26,162 bases of DNA from Acrasis kona (taxonomy: Eukaryota; Heterolobosea; Eutetramitea; Acrasida; Acrasidae), in assembly GCA_026419775.2 (NCBI GenBank), contig JAOPGA020001421.1, forward strand, positions 1 to 26,162, read 5' to 3'. Below, piece after piece: positions 25,792 through 26,162 of this stretch (its first letter is position 1; each line of letters opens with the position of its first letter). The translations under genes and the position numbers were made by a program. The notes beneath the pieces were generated by a model. That model ran no database searches. It had not been told where the DNA came from and was given only the letters and a program-made list of their open reading frames with translations.

Positions 25792-26162
25792 ATGTCATCG
25801 ACTGGAAGTTTCAGAAAATCACACTCATACAATAACAGAAGGCCACATTCTTCTCAACAAAGCAACAACAATCCAAATAAGCAAATTAACGCATCACTAA
25901 AATCACCCTACCCCATTATAGACATTGGTGCCAACATCAACAAGGCGAATTACAAGCACGACTTAGATCGGGTTTTGGATAGATCTTTAGAAGCTAATGT
26001 CACAAATATTATAATCACCGGAACAGATATGAAGAATAGTGGTTTAGCTGTGAGAATCTGTCAAGACAACAAATCAAAGGTGAAACTATACTGTACAGTC
26101 GGGGTACATCCCCATTACTCAAAAGATTTCAACGACGACACCATCAACNTAATGAGGGGTAT
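25792..26162 (+). CDS. TatD-family hydrolase (TATDN1-like), 5' part, cut by window end
   Basis: Starts MSSTGSFRKSHSYNNRRPHSS, a Ser/Asn/Gln-rich ~45-residue leader, then the TatD fold: YPIIDIGANINKANYKHDLDR, NVTNIIITGTDMKNS, and YCTVGVHPHYSKDF. TatD proteins are metal-dependent 3'-5' nucleases of the amidohydrolase (TIM-barrel) class. The first metal motif is D-I-G-x-N, as in eukaryotic TATDN1, in place of the bacterial D-x-H-x-H; HPH follows at the second site. An ambiguous base (26149) lies near the edge. The leader could be a mitochondrial or disordered tail. Confidence 0.85.
   Translation, partial: MSSTGSFRKSHSYNNRRPHSSQQSNNNPNKQINASLKSPYPIIDIGANINKANYKHDLDRVLDRSLEANVTNIIITGTDMKNSGLAVRICQDNKSKVKLYCTVGVHPHYSKDFNDDTINXMRG

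Overview
The window is nuclear DNA of an unidentified, AT-rich unicellular eukaryote. It carries spliceosomal introns that are nearly all very short (35-47 nt, mostly GTAAGT-like or GTG donors, often with a CTAAY/TAAC branch-like motif shortly before AG), two intron-bearing nuclear tRNA genes followed by T-runs, TATA boxes, secreted GPI-anchor-type surface proteins, and conserved eukaryotic genes (HAUS4, TMEM208/SND2, a TATDN1-type TatD). The standard code fits every gene. I could not place the lineage; the sedolisin, mucin-like surface proteins and integrase load would suit a free-living amoeboid or flagellate protist, but that is inference.

Layout. 1-1.2 kb: short-period repeats and a 41-bp duplication. 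1.2-4.0 kb: a sedolisin (S53) protease with a huge Thr-rich stalk, three CxxCxCG modules and a GPI-type tail. 4.0-10.6 kb: small, mostly unrecognised spliced genes, decayed paralogues and duplicated blocks. Two spliced genes here (6805-7460 and 7615-8465) resolve cleanly. 10.6-13.4 kb: AT-rich DNA with little coding signal. 13.4-18.4 kb: a nest of mobile DNA. The remains of a tyrosine-recombinase gene and a coiled-coil gene (minus strand) are split by a 3.9-kb TA-flanked Tc1/IS630-like element with ~280-bp inverted repeats; its transposase gene is itself split by a ~1.1-kb insert carrying an intact, oddly truncated tyrosine-recombinase ORF. 18.5-20.9 kb: tRNA-Cys(GCA), a GPI-type surface protein sharing the Cys-rich module of the sedolisin, and tRNA-Val(UAC). 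21.2-26.2 kb: a compact, conserved part with TMEM208 and HAUS4 divergently transcribed 40 bp apart, three or four unrecognised genes, and the 5' part of a TatD gene.

Most notable observations: both tRNAs carry an extra 11-12 nt at the same place in the D-loop, with the tRNA-Val also having an ordinary 11-nt anticodon-loop intron; the start codon of TMEM208 appears to be an exon of its own; the sedolisin lacks a prodomain and its signal peptide reads from an ATA where an ATG would be expected; and two 40-nt introns are almost identical although the exons around them have diverged. All splice assignments here were made by eye from reading-frame continuity and consensus, without transcripts.
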